This document shows, piece after piece, positions 36,001-48,767 of a DNA stretch of 64,000 bases. The DNA comes from Ananas comosus (Eukaryota > Streptophyta > Magnoliopsida > Poales > Bromeliaceae): positions 7,338,743 through 7,402,742 of the forward strand of contig NC_033632.1 in NCBI RefSeq assembly GCF_001540865.1. Reading direction: 5' to 3'. Made by a program: the position numbers and the translations under genes. The notes beneath the pieces were generated by a model, which made no database searches, was not told where the DNA came from, and saw only the letters and a list, made by a program, of their open reading frames with translations. The number at the start of each line of letters is the position of its first letter. Position 1 is the stretch's first letter.

Positions 36001-36790
36001 TTGCTATGCATACATATGAGGGTAAGATACATGTTCGCAATAGAGTAAGAATGCAAACCTATTAAGAGTGTTCTATTAACCTTTACAAATGTTCTATTAT
36101 GGCATAAAAGTGTTTACAAACCTAAAGCTGATAGGACTGTTCTATTACGCCTTAAAACTATTCTAGTATGCCATAAAAGAATAAGATTGCAACGCATACA
36201 TGTTCGAAAGCATAAAAATGAAAAGAGTGATATACATGCAGTGTATAATAGAGTAAGATTGCAATGCATACATATGAGGGTAAGAGACATGTTCGCAATA
36301 GAGTAAGAATGCAAACCTATTAAGAGTGTTCTATTAACCTTTACAAGTGTTCTATTATGACATAAAAGTGTTCACAATCCTAAAGCTGATAGGACTATTC
36401 TATTACGCCCTAAAAATATTCTATTATGCCATAAGAGGGTAAGATTGCAACGCATATATATTCGGAAGCGTAAAAATGAAAAGAGTGGTATACATGCAGT
36501 GTATAATAGAGTAAGATTGCAATGCATACATATGAGGGTAAGATACATGTTCGCAATAGAGTAAGAATGCAAACCTATTAAGAATGTTCTATTAACATTT
36601 ACAAGTGTTCTATTATGGCATAAAAGTGTTCACAATCCTAAAGCTGATAAGACTGTTCTATTACGCCCTAAAAATATTTTATTATGCCATAAGAGGGTAA
36701 GATTACAACGCATACATGTTCGGAAGCATTAGAATAATAAGAGTGTTCTATTAAGCTGTAAGAGACATTGTCAGGCATACATGTTCGCCA
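35995..36790. repeat. 258-bp minisatellite, about 2.8 copies
   Basis: The landmark ATGCAAACCTATTAAGA recurs at 36051, 36309 and 36567 (period 258). Internal motifs GTTCTATTA and AGATTGCAATGCATAC repeat within each unit. The array lies upstream of the ULP1-like coding region, and a related piece resumes at 37314-37450 beyond a solo LTR. Confidence 0.85.
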
Positions 36791-36828
36791 ACAAATATTT
36801 TATAACAGTGTTCTACTAAGAGTGTTAT

Positions 36829-37308
36829 TGTCACGCCCCGGGGTCCCTTTTAGGTTCAAAAGCACAGCGGAAAAATTAGCTATAAATTTTTTTTTTTGAA
36901 AACCTGACCCCAGAGTGCCAGATCCGCCACAAATACAGGGAATCCACTGTTCACACGGACAGAGTCTCCCCTGTATTTGCACGGCGTCGCACAAGTACAA
37001 CAGAGTATAGATACACACACAACCACAACCAGATGAACAACAAGACAGATAACATTCATCCATTCCATTCACACACACAGATATAATACTTGAGTTATGA
37101 ATAACATTCCACATCTATCAGTTAAAATGTTTCCCACCTGGAAACTGATTTTGAAATACTAAATCCATAAAACCACAGAAAAGTCAATTTGAAAACTGTT
37201 CCCCACACGNGCCTGAAATTTGACGTGTGCTTTTATAATTACATTACACACAGAAACATTGTCAACAAAGGGTTTAATTTCTATTAAAAAAAAATGACAG
37301 TTATTACA
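36829..37308 (-). repeat. short solo LTR interrupting the minisatellite
   Basis: 480 bp. On the plus strand it runs from TGTCACGCCCCGGGG to GTTATTACA, flanked by the perfect duplication GTTAT (36824-36828 and 37309-37313). It shares ACAGAGTCTCCCCTGTA with the long gypsy LTRs but is much shorter. It contains one N (37210). Confidence 0.82.
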
Positions 37309-37313
37309 GTTAT

Positions 37314-38150
37314 ATTATCGCATACGAGTTTAAGATTGCAATGCATATATGTTCGCAAACACAAAAGTGATAAAAGTGTTCTTATAAGCTCTAAGAGTGT
37401 TATTTTATAGCATAAGAGTGTCAGATTGCAATGCATACATGTTCGCAACCAACTATACATATACGAATACAAACAAATTAATCATTAATACGAATATACA
37501 AGTATGCTATTTCGTTTCAAGCAGTGTAGCAAACTAACTCCTAAAACAATAAAGCACCGTTCTATCAATCCATAAGAGAATATACTAGAAACTCTAAGCA
37601 TGTTTTCTATACATTTTTGCTATTCAAATGAAATCAAACTTTACCCTAAATACTAATTTGTATATTTAGAATGAATATGGCTTTCTATCATAAACCAAGC
37701 AAAATTTTATGAAATGCATGAAATATATCTGTGTTACTATGGAAGCATCTTCTAAACCCTAAACCCTAATCCTAATCGTAAACCCTTTATTTTTAAAAAT
37801 GCAACAAAAATTATAATATACCAGCAGTGTTTTAAAATAAAATAAATCAGCTAGTCGGTGACGAAATTCAGATGACGCAAAAACAAACGGAAGCTGCAAC
37901 CTTAAACCCTCAAAATATAAATTTTATATTAAATTATAATTTGAAAATAAAAGATTATAGGAACTAAAATAATCCCCTGTTTGAGTTGAGTCCTCTCTTT
38001 CGGTTCTGGCCGATTTAGCTCCGAAATCGTTCCCAATTTCGGCCGCCCACGAGTGAAGGAATGCGTGACAGGTACTGGGATGGACAGGGGAGCGGTTGAG
38101 AGGCGACCTCCTACCAATGGAGAGAGGCGAGGGTGAGAGACACCTTCAAG
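37314..38150 (-). other. MULE interior, 5' region of the ULP1-like gene
   Basis: Minisatellite remnants to 37450, then AT-rich DNA. A double telo-box (AAACCCTAAACCCTAA, 37754-37769), known as a plant promoter element, is present. 37960-38150 is probable 5' leader leading to the right TIR. No supported coding region. Confidence 0.45.
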
Positions 38151-38404
38151 ACAGCTTCGGACACGAGCTTCTATCGAGCGCCCTCCCTGCCGAACACTGC
38201 CCGATAGAGGAACCTGCGAGCGAGAGAGAGAGAGAGAGGAGCGCGAGAGCAAGAGAGAGGCGAGGGCGCGAGAGAAAGCGAGAAACTGAGAGATGGCGAG
38301 AGGTGTGCGGGAGAGAGCGACAAACAGAGAGAGAGATAGCGAGAGCTGTGCGGGAGAGAGAAGTGTAGTAGTAGGGTTTGGGTTAGCTTTAGCAAAAAGT
38401 AAAA

Positions 38405-38509
38405 AGGGGGTGAGCTTATAACCTACTGTGCTAGAGGATTAATATCAACCTTTGGATCTGAGAGTTGTAGGATATACACCCAAGGAGATATGTCCAGATA
38501 GACTTTTCC
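38405..38509 (-). repeat. right terminal inverted repeat of the MULE
   Basis: The minus strand begins GGAAAAGTCTATCTGG and contains the shared ATCCTACAACTCTC block. A GAGA-rich leader follows inward. Confidence 0.65.
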
Positions 38510-38518
38510 TTCTTATAA

Positions 38519-40639
38519 GTACTCTTTCACAGCCAACCTCTCTCCCACGCTCTTATTTTCCCTCCAACTCTCCCTCTACTTACTCTTTCTAAAAAGGGGG
38601 AAAGAAAACCTAGAGCCACCCTCGTGGGATCTTGGAGCTCCACCATATTGTCGGCTTGTAGCAAAGTTGTAAATAGCAGATAGCGGGTATATAACGTTTG
38701 GAGAGTTTCATATCGAAAAGCAGATAGCGGGCGCCATAACGAGCAATATGAACCCATAGCGGGTTTTATAAAAACAAATTTAATATGTTTATATATATTC
38801 CTTATAAAAAATACATATAATTTTGAAGAAAAGACAACTAATTATTCTTCTTCTTCTTTTTTTGTATTGCAAGCCTATATATATCTAATGTCAGTATCCA
38901 TAAAAAATTTAAGATTAACTTTAAAATATTTAACAAACCGAAGAGACATAAAACTTGAAAATTTATAATCCATTAACAATCTAAACAATTTGTAAATGGA
39001 TGTCAAAAAGGGTATCTTAGGTAAATACTTATGTTCCAAACCCTTAGAAACAAGGTTTATTCTTTATATTTCATTTAAGAATCCGACCTGATAAGCTATT
39101 TTAATTCATTTGCACTCTTTAAAATTTTGAGCTCATAGTGCCCACTTTCCAACCGCTTTATAGCGGCTGCTTTACCAAGCCTTATGCCACTAAAGCGGCC
39201 GCTATGAACCCGATCCGCTATATACTGCTTTACATATTATAGTGTAGCGGTAGCACATAAAATCCGTTATGGCAGGCATAGCGACTGCTATTTAAAACAC
39301 TAGCTTGCAGAAGGTCAAGGGAACTTAAAAGGAGCTCTAGGAGGGAGAAAGAATCCACCCTAACTCTCATTTTTCTTGTTTAGAGAAGAGAGACGAGTTA
39401 ACAGTCTTTAGGGTTTATTTTAGAAGTTTTTCCATAAAAGGATAATTTCTAACTTGGTTAGAACTACTTTAGGATTTCTTGGGAGCATCAAGAGCCCAAG
39501 GAACATCTTCAAGAGGGTTTCCAAGTTAAAGTGGGAAATATCACTAAAATAAGTTTGATCTCCTTTTTATAAAATGTTCTTATATTTATGCATGCTGCTC
39601 TTGATCGATTAAGAGTAGATTGAACTTGACAGGTATATAACCTAGCATGTAGAGTTTCTATTCTCTTTTATACCATGCCATTTTATTAGTAGCAGTTTTC
39701 ATAAACAAGTAGGATGTTATATTGTGAACTTAGTGAACACGATAATGGCATTGAACATAAGAGAAAACTATAATGATGAACATAGCAAAATATAAGCTAA
39801 GCTATGGGGACTTGGTTGTAGAGGACATATGAACATGTGCTTGAACTCACAGCTTAACCTAGCATCAACTGGAAACCTTGGGTGTAAATTAAGAAATAAG
39901 CATTGGCATCGCTTGTTGGGGTCACAACCATACAAGCCAAGACTTCCCAAAAGAGTTATTGTGGGAGTAGTACAACCGCCCTTGACTCCTTATACCTTCA
40001 CTTGGATAATACTACCGCACTCAGCCCCACGACTCTCCATGAGATGTTTAATATCGAATTAGAAGCAAACTAATAAGTGACCAGAGTTATATAAATGATT
40101 TAGGTTAATCATCCTTAAGCATTGGCGTCGTTATATCATGCTGGGCATATTGGCATCTTACTAGAGGCACAATAGTAGTGCATTTCTTCACGTCTCTATT
40201 GCAGTAGTAGTTCCGTTATTTACCATTCACCTCAATTAAACAAGTGAGCATTGAGCGCCACTTTGGGCAATAGCACCCACTGAAGACTTATTTTAAATTC
40301 TCATCACCTTATTGTTGTTACTTTTACAGAGCCATTCATTGTTGCTGAGGTGCATGATTGCGTCAAGAGCGTTATAAGCTAGATAGATCGTCCAAGAGTC
40401 AGTATAGGGAGTATTTTTTCAGAAGAACAATAAAGAAGTACAACTTTGGAGAGTGGTACATGGTATTGTAAAAAGCTTTAAAAAGTTAATTTTCTCCGAT
40501 ATTTTAATATATATATTCTCATAAGAGATGTATAAGTTAGTGCATGCTACCGCTTCGAGCAGGCATAGTAACCTTGCCTGGTCAGTGCCTATTACACGCA
40601 CCCGAGTAAGTCCTTTAGGTCAGGTCTCGGGGCGTGACA
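38519..40639 (+). repeat. right half of the split gypsy LTR
   Basis: After the MULE target duplication, an LTR-type leader (CT-rich 38525-38590) and low-coding DNA lead to the terminus GGGGCGTGACA at 40639, the same end as the other plus-oriented LTR. It contains a hAT-like MITE. No gene seen. Confidence 0.6.
38662..39302. mobile_element. hAT-like MITE
   Basis: 641 bp. The right end, read inward, is TAGTGTTTTAAATAGCAG and the left end CAAAGTTGTAAATAGCAG. Flanks GCTTGTAG (38654-38661) and GCTTGCAG (39303-39310) differ by one base, fitting an 8-bp duplication. It has internal TAGCGG motifs and a GCGGCCGC palindrome (39195-39202). It lies in the split gypsy LTR. A second family member is at 46540-47135. 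Confidence 0.7.
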
Positions 40640-41693
40640 TTAAGCAATAGAGAAAACATCTAAGTCGATAACAACAAGAATGCCGCGAAGTCATTGAGTG
40701 ATAAAGGGCTGGACGACACAATCACCGACGATTGGAGACACAGAAAGAGAGATCAAATGCTCATAAACATAGAGGTGGACGGCATTCGCTCACTACAAAA
40801 AACCATAATGAAAAAGAGGGACGAAATGCAACAGCCAACAAAGAGGGCAACAACGGGGACCGCAAGAGACAGAGAGAAGGCACAAAAAAATGAAAGAAAG
40901 AGAAACATATTTTTCTCATTTAGGTTAAAATATGAGAAAAGAAAAGAAGAGAAATGTAAAGCAGAGAACAAATGACTATCTATTACAGTCAATTTAGTGT
41001 TTCTCCAAAAGTAGACTAAAAAGAAGCTAAAATTTATTATCTCCACTTTTCCTTCATCCATCCAAACAACATGACAGAAAGTTCTATTTCTTCTATCTTC
41101 TCTTCTTCTTTTTCCTTTATTTTCTTTTCTCTTCTCTCCAATTCTCTTCATTGAAACAAGTATAAAGGTTTTAAACAGTTAAATAGCAGTAAACAAACAT
41201 CAACAATTGGCGCTGAGGATACCAAAAGCATCAAAACTGAAATGGAGCAAGGCTCTCACTTTGCTAAATGGTGAAAGCAGCAAAAAGCTTAGTTTATCAC
41301 CTTACATCGAATAACTGCTATAAGGAAAGCTTTTCCCTAACCAATCTCTTCTGAAACATCTTCTAGTCCTCTAATGACTATCAAAAGTAATAGACTGGAG
41401 CTAAGTCAGATAGACACATCGAGGAGAGACCAAACCCGACGGAAATTCAAATAACCTGAGCTTGAACATCAAAATCAGCCTCGAGATTTAACTTCCATTC
41501 CAGTACAAAACAGCTTGGCTCGATTTAGCTCAACCTTTTGGTTGCCCTAAAATCAAGCATTAAAGTAAATACTAAATGTTTGGTGCTTCTAACAAGAACA
41601 AGTGAGAAAGAGAGCGGTAAACAGACAGACAGAAAAGGTGGCAAACGGGAAAGGTGATGTTCAAGTGAAGAGCTTTCTATTGAAACTCTAGGT
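40640..41693. other. spacer between the LTR and the 3' end of the host gene
   Basis: No supported gene. Purine-rich on plus around 40800-40970. The right part (up to 41693) is probably the 3' UTR of the minus-strand gene. Confidence 0.6.
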
Positions 41694-44600
41694 TTACCGT
41701 TCCAACCAGGATAGATACATTCCTTGCAAAGAAGAGCAAGAAGGCGGAAGTTTGTTCACAGCAGAAATGAGAGATTGGATAAGCTCCTCTATCTGACGCC
41801 TCAGCATGTACACCTCTTCAGCATGATTTCTTCTCGACCACTCCTCCACAAGCCTGCACCCAAAATATAAGCCATAAGGGCAATTTAATGTTGCTGTATT
41901 CTGTTAACTGGCGTTGCCCTCCCTACATGAGACTATAAATTGTGTAAAATGTTCTCACAGCTTAGATAAAAAGATGGGAAGGGTGACCTTTCGAACTAGT
42001 AATACTAGTTTGTTTCACATGATAACTACCCTCTCAGCTTATTGTCTAAAACAAATGCCATGCCGTGTATCACTGTTAAAATGAAACCTCACAAAAGAAC
42101 AATGTCAAAGCCCTACCAATGATGCCGAAGTCCCTCATTTCTCAGTGGGCTAATGGGACTCAATTGTTATAAGGAACAAACTTCAGGGACCTAAGTGTAA
42201 GAAAACAAACTCTAAGGATGCAATTGAAAGCAAGGTTCATCAAAGTTAAAAGAGAGAAATTTGGAGTAACCATAGTTCATACTAATAGGTAGGCTGAGCA
42301 TTCAATGTCTAGGTTTACAATAGTTTGTTTATATACAAGAATTTAATAAACCAAATGATTTGTACTCTATACAGAATGAATCTAATAATTTCTTTCTTCC
42401 CAAGGTTTTTCAATTAACTAGTCAACTGCCAATCATGAAGCAGAATGCATATCTTCTGAACAAGAATAACTTGCACAACAGACCGTACTACTCATGCAGT
42501 CAAAACGCTTTTCTATCCAGGCTTGCAACAGCTTAAATATGCAATGGAATTGTCATGACAAAAGTAAAAAAGATCTAGTTCGGCGAGTGCAAAATAGTCA
42601 AAAAAGAACTTAAAACGAAAGAAGAATAAAGCACACAAGAAATTTACGTAACTCAACCACTGACCTACGTCCACAGACGAAGACGGGCTTTTTTTGCATT
42701 TAGTCCCTCAGAAAAAACAAATTTCAACAAATAACCCCACAAAATTTATATTTGCAAGATTGGCCCTATCCCCGCCACGCAAGCGCCACATGAGCGTGGG
42801 AGTCTAAATTAAGTTGAACACGGTGAATCATTCATCATGTTTAAATACAGTAAATGGTTCACCGTGTCCTTCCTAAAACCCAAGCCCCAAATATTATTTA
42901 ATACGAGGATAGGAAAATAATGGAACACGACGAACCCACCGTGTTTGGACACGATGAATGGCTCACCATGTTCAACTTAACCTACACCCCCATCCACGCT
43001 CACATGGCGGGGATAGGGCTAATCTTGCAAATATAAATTTTTTGAGACTATTTGTAGAAATATAAATTTTTTGGGGCTATTTGTGGAAAAAAAAATTTCT
43101 GAGGGGGCTAAATGCAAAAAATGCCCCGAAGACTATAGACTTTTGTTATAATTAAATACGAGTACCAAAAATACCTTTGAAAGAAGACCCTACAGCACCT
43201 AGCTTAGAGAACTTCCATGCAAAATAAAATCTCCAATATGCGGCCCAGCTCAAACTCACGGCATTATGCTAGCTCTATATGCATTAACTCAATTAAACTC
43301 GAATCCGGGGAAGTAACAAAAATCAGAGTAGGACTCAAAAATGCAATGGCCAATCCTTTGCTGCCTACAAGTTAATTATGCTCCTCTTACAAGCACAGCA
43401 GACACTGTCTACCATCGTATATGAACCCACTCTAAATCTGACTTTATTTTCAATGGAGTTTAGGATAGTTACAAATCACAACATGTCCCAACAAAATTTA
43501 GTTTAATTTCACTAAATGAAATTTCGTGCCGCAACACAGTTGGTCAGCTTCAAAAATTCGGGGCACATCTAACAAAAATACCCCAAACAAAAATAATGCA
43601 TTCATGGGAGTCCCATTACAGTTTATTTTATCTAAGATTTTTTACTACCTCATTACCCTGGTTGGACCTTCGCCATACGTGCTGCTTCCGTATGTGCTGC
43701 TTCAACCATGACTAGACCCTAACAATAGGTTTTTTGCTAAAATCTTCTCAATAGCTTCCTGCTACAGCAGAAGCAGAGTCTCCCAAAGTACGGTAGTGAA
43801 GCTACCCTCGAATCCAAGTCAAATGGACTCAACTATTCAACAAGCAGACAATAAGCAAAACAAAATTACATGAGCAACACATACCTTGAGTCATCTTCTG
43901 ATACAGTAGTGCTACAGCCTGAAAACAAGAGCTTAACAACAGGTTGAAGATCTGCTGCACAAAGTGGCCTATTAGCATCATTTTCAAAGCAATAGCCAGT
44001 GGAATACCAAGCCTTTGAACTTAGGAGAACCAATTGCAGCATGGGATCTTTGGATTGCACATCCCTTACAACTGTTCGAAATGAAATTTCATCTTCAGCG
44101 CTTTCGAGTAGCAGATTTACAAAGACTCTTTCCAGAGTATGTTTCCTGCACCAGAAGAGCTAAGTCAGTCAGTCAAACATTTTAGGGCTCCTTCGCATAT
44201 ATGCCCTTGCAAATACGCCCTTGCAAATATGTGAAATTGTGTCAATTCTCCAGTAATGTTGGTAGATGCATGTGTCCAAGAAAGGTTTGCTTTTACGACC
44301 ACACACCCCTACCAACATATTTGTCCAAAAACGGCTTTGTCATTTAATACACCCAGCAGAGCCATGAACGTAAATACACACGGAATAGGGCAGGCATGCA
44401 AGTACCAACTTCACTGGGGAGTTTTCGAATCTGCATATATGCGAATAAAAAGTGCACTTTATTATCATACGAGATTCTCATTATGCAAGACATACTTACA
44501 GACAATGAGTAGGGCCAGTAGGCTACCAGAAACTAACCTGAATACATCATGAATTCCACCAGCAGGAATGCCAGTAGAAATATAGCACTTAAAAAGCCGA

Positions 44601-47600
44601 ATCCCACAATCAACTGGAGCTTTTGAGCTTTTCGAAGAAGGGTATGACCCAAGAGACGATGAGCAGTTTTTACAAAAAAACTCAGTCCACTCCACATCAT
44701 TTGAAAGGTCGAAGGTTCTAATAACAAATCCACCACCAAGAAATGGATTCTCATTTACCAATTTCCGATTACTTTGAAACACCAAATTAGATGCAATTTT
44801 CTCATTCATTTTAGTTGCAATTGAAATATCATGACAGGTTTTCTCACTATATTTACTGTCAGAACAACAGTGGCATGGGCCTACATTGATGTCACTACCG
44901 CTCTCTACCAAGATAGGTTCAGCCACATCATAAGTCTCATTGTTCTGTTCAATGATACTGTAATGGCCTCCTTTTCGATTAACGGAACCACCTCCAGGCA
45001 CTAAATCGTCTATTTCGTTCCCTAAATAATTTTCTAAGATTTCTTGAAACTTATGACCCTCAAGATCATTCTGACCCTCAAGATCATTCTGAGAGATGAT
45101 AACTGAAGCAGCATCAAGAAGAGCGGTTCCTTCTGAACAATAGTGAGAATTGATGTATTCAGACACGAGTTTCTCACTTGCACCTGCAAATGAGCAGCAA
45201 CAGTTGCCAAACCAATTGTCAGCCACCTCTCGCCAGTTTGACGACGGCATTTCCACAATGCAGCTGAAAGAAAGATAATCTTTACAGTCATTTGATTGGC
45301 TGTTGACAGAAATAATCAGAACAAATTTGTAAATTAAGTGTTAATAGTATAGAAAGTTAGAGGTTTACGCTATTCAGTCTAACAATAATTACTGCCCTAA
45401 AGGGACAAGGAAGTTATTTCAGTTGGATCAGTTTCCATTCTGCAATTTGAGAACCAAATAAACCGAACAGAAAATAAGTTAATACATGTAAGCCATAAGA
45501 TGATGACCCAACTGCTCCAGTAATTGACCAGTACATCTGTCAGGCCAAAAGCTTTAACGGACTTCAAATTAGATGGATAGAGTAAATCAATATCACGACT
45601 GAATAAAACAACAGAATGGAACCAAATAATTTGTATTTCGATTGCTTCTGTTTGTGTCCAGGATTTGCTTCAGATTAGCTTACAAGAAAACCCCAAAAAA
45701 ACTGAGCCAAACCAATAAATGGACACCCCTAAATCAAGTAAAGATGAAAGAATTTTAATTTGTAAATGCTAAAGGAAGCAGAGAATTTAAGGGCCTGTTG
45801 GATGTATGAATATCTTGCTTAGCGCATCTCTTAATCTTGTAGTATTTAGTGGTAAGGAGTATGATCTACTGCCTGCAATTAATTAGACAATTAAATTAAA
45901 CATCTCTACAAATTTATGTAGATGTCGTCTAACTAATCGGATCCTTGCCCGTGATCATCTCACCCTGCCTGAAATTTCTAATTTGATGATAGACAAATAT
46001 TGTAAGTCACTACTGAGCAAGTAAACAGAAATAACTGCAATAAATAACACTACAAGCTACAACATCAGCAGATACATGCGCCCAAATCAAATACCCCGCT
46101 CCAACGCCAACGAGATACTTGACTCCCACACCACTACAGCAAGGCTCCCGCACAGATCTAACTTCAATGTCCACATGTCGACTCCAACATCCGCATGGAT
46201 ACCACGTGCCAAACAAAAAAAAAGTAACTCAACTTACTTACATTCTACCATTTCAATGCATACAATCAACTAGGTTACTTGCTTTTAATGCCTCGAAAAG
46301 TCCACAATCTCAAGCCGATCGACCCCACAAAATCCCATCCGAATTTTCAAGACCAATCCAACAGCATTTCAGTTGCCAAAATCCGAGTTACAAAAAAAAA
46401 AAAATGGTTATGGCCAATTTATGTTTCAATCCCTGAATCGAAAATCTGTATTTATAGATCACTCCCTAATCCCAATTGGGCTCCCATTAGACCCAAGCTC
46501 CAAGATTACTAGGCCTAGGCTCTCTATTGAGGTGATATATATTGTTTGCGGGTATCAAAGCAGATGGCAAATAGCAGACGCCATAACAGCCACTATGAAC
46601 CCATGCGGGATTCATAATAAATTATTTAAATGTTTATATTCTCAATTGCATTTGTATTTACAATGACATACTATTAGTTCCAAATATAAAAGTATAACAC
46701 TCTTAATTTCTCCACATTTATATTTCAAGTATCTTCTACATAGTATAGTGAGTACTTAGTATAGTGATCCTTCGTAGATGCAGTGATCCTTAACGGCCAC
46801 CAATAAACTTGTGTTGTTGTTGTTATAATGCTTTTCTTTTCTCCCTACATGAATAAAATCATAATTTTCTCATTTGATGCTTGTAAGAAATATAATTGAA
46901 TAGTTCCTCCGGTACCCAAAAAATTCTTTATTTCTTCTATTAGGATAATTTTTAAAAATTTTAGTGATTTTAGGCCTGAACTGACTAACTTAATCTTTAA
47001 AAAACTGAGATTTAAACTGAACCCGCTTTTTATCCTGGCGGCCTCTATGATTCCAATCCGCTATATTCTGTTTTCAATATTACAACGTAGCGTTTAACAA
47101 TTAAACCACTATAGCGGCCGCTATTTAGAACACTGTTCTGTATATTCCAGTCCAAAAAATAAAGCACAACTTAAAGTTAATTGGCTATATACTGGCCCAG
47201 CCCAAAACTTTTTTTTTTCCTCTTTCTTCCTTGATCCCCTTTTTCTCCCAATCGACCATAGCCCCCACCCAGGGTGGTAAGATGCACCACTCTCCTCCAC
47301 CCCTCTGCCTCTGCCAAGAAATAACGCCCATCACCTTGCGGCCATAACGACAACCTATGTAGTGCAACAAGCCAACAACAGAGTGTACAGACAGAGAGAG
47401 ATGAGGACAAAAAAGAAGAGGGAAAGTAGAAGATGAAGAAGAAAACCTCACCGTCAATCCCTTAACATACATATATCTTTATATATAGAGAGAGAGAGTC
47501 TGGCTATGGTGATTTTAAAAGCACCAAGTACTTGGTGCTTGTAAGTTTCTTACCGATAGATCTACCCCTTGGACCATTTCTACCCGTTAGATCATACTAT

Positions 47601-47722
47601 TCAACCAACCACCCACTCGACCCTAGGAGATTACTATCATCCTAATTGCACACTCCTTAATCCAAGGGCCGAAAACCTACAAGCACCAATGACTTGGTGC
47701 TTTCAAAAGCATAGGAGCTAAA

Positions 47723-47790
<68 letters not shown>

Positions 47791-48174
47791 NTATATATAT
47801 ATATATATATATATATATACGAGTCCAACTACGATGCTATCAATAGCCCCAAGCACTTAGGACTACCAAGTTTTCCGCCGTTAGATCTACCCCTTTGACC
47901 ATTTCCACCGCTTAGATCATATTATTCCACCAACCACCCACTAAACCCTAGGGGATCACTATCATCCTAACCGCACATTCCTTCATCTAAGGGCCGAAAG
48001 AGCCTACCGTTAGATTTAACCCTTTGATTATTTTTATCCGTTAGATTATACTATTCAACCAACCATCCACTCAACCCTAGGGGCCCACATCATCCTACCG
48101 CACATTTCTCAATCCAAGGGCTAAAAAATCAATAGCACCAATAGCTTGGTGCTATTGATAGTATTCCAACCTAG

Positions 48175-48214
<40 letters not shown>

Positions 48215-48733
48215 AGAGTACAACTACTCTACTTTCGAAAGTACAAGGGTCTCCGTACTTTCGAGTTGTTTTAATGATGGATATCCGATTCGACGATCAG
48301 CTCCATTAGACATAATCTACACTATTGGACAATCTAGAAACCAAATTTCATAATTTTTCGACATTATTTGCCAAGTGATCAAAGGATCTTAAAAATGACT
48401 ATCTTAATGGCCAATATTGTACGTTTGTAAGTTCAACGATTTAGAACAATCCAAATTAGATGAAAATTTAATAGAAAATTTTATTTACCATCGAGAGCAA
48501 GAACATTTCTTTCGATCTGAAATGTAAGTTTTCTACCACTTTTTTTTATGATTTTTATTTTCAGCTATTTATTTTTGGACTACTTGTTCACTAGGGAAAT
48601 GAAGTCGAAAACTTTATGAAATTTGATTTTTAGATAGTTCCAATACAATAAATCATTTATAATGGAGCTAAACGTCGCATTATTGAAAACAACTTGAAAG
48701 CACAGAGGCCCATGTGCTTTCGAAAACATAGCA

Positions 48734-48767
<34 letters not shown>

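Larger units (their letters stand above)
27384..38509. mobile_element. 11.1-kb Mutator-like element carrying ULP1 and GRF zinc-finger sequences
   Basis: Flanked by a direct repeat TTCTTATAA(G) (27375-27384 and 38510-38519), fitting the 9-bp duplication of Mutator elements. The ends are inverted relatives: GAGTTATGCTACTGG on the left, GGAAAAGTCTATCTGG on the right (minus), both leading to the shared block ATCCTACAACTCTC and then GATATTAAT. Each end is followed inward by a GAGAG/CTCTC-rich leader (27540-27710; 38150-38370 on minus), as if both TIRs served as promoters of inward genes. Cargo: a GRF zinc-finger exon on plus, a multi-exon ULP1 protease gene on minus, two minisatellites and two later solo LTRs. 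No MURA transposase motif was seen. This resembles the Kaonashi (ULP1-carrying) MULEs known in plants; that is inference. Confidence 0.72.

Noticed and set aside
35995..36790. Regular repeats considered as a CRISPR-like array
   Set aside because: Unit is 258 bp with no spacers, in a plant transposon.
37752..37769. Telomere-like CCCTAAA repeat
   Set aside because: Only two units; better read as a telo-box promoter motif than an interstitial telomere.
40791..40802. CACTACAAAAAA, the terminal signature of CACTA transposons
   Set aside because: No matching inverted end, target duplication or transposase found nearby; 12 bp alone is weak.
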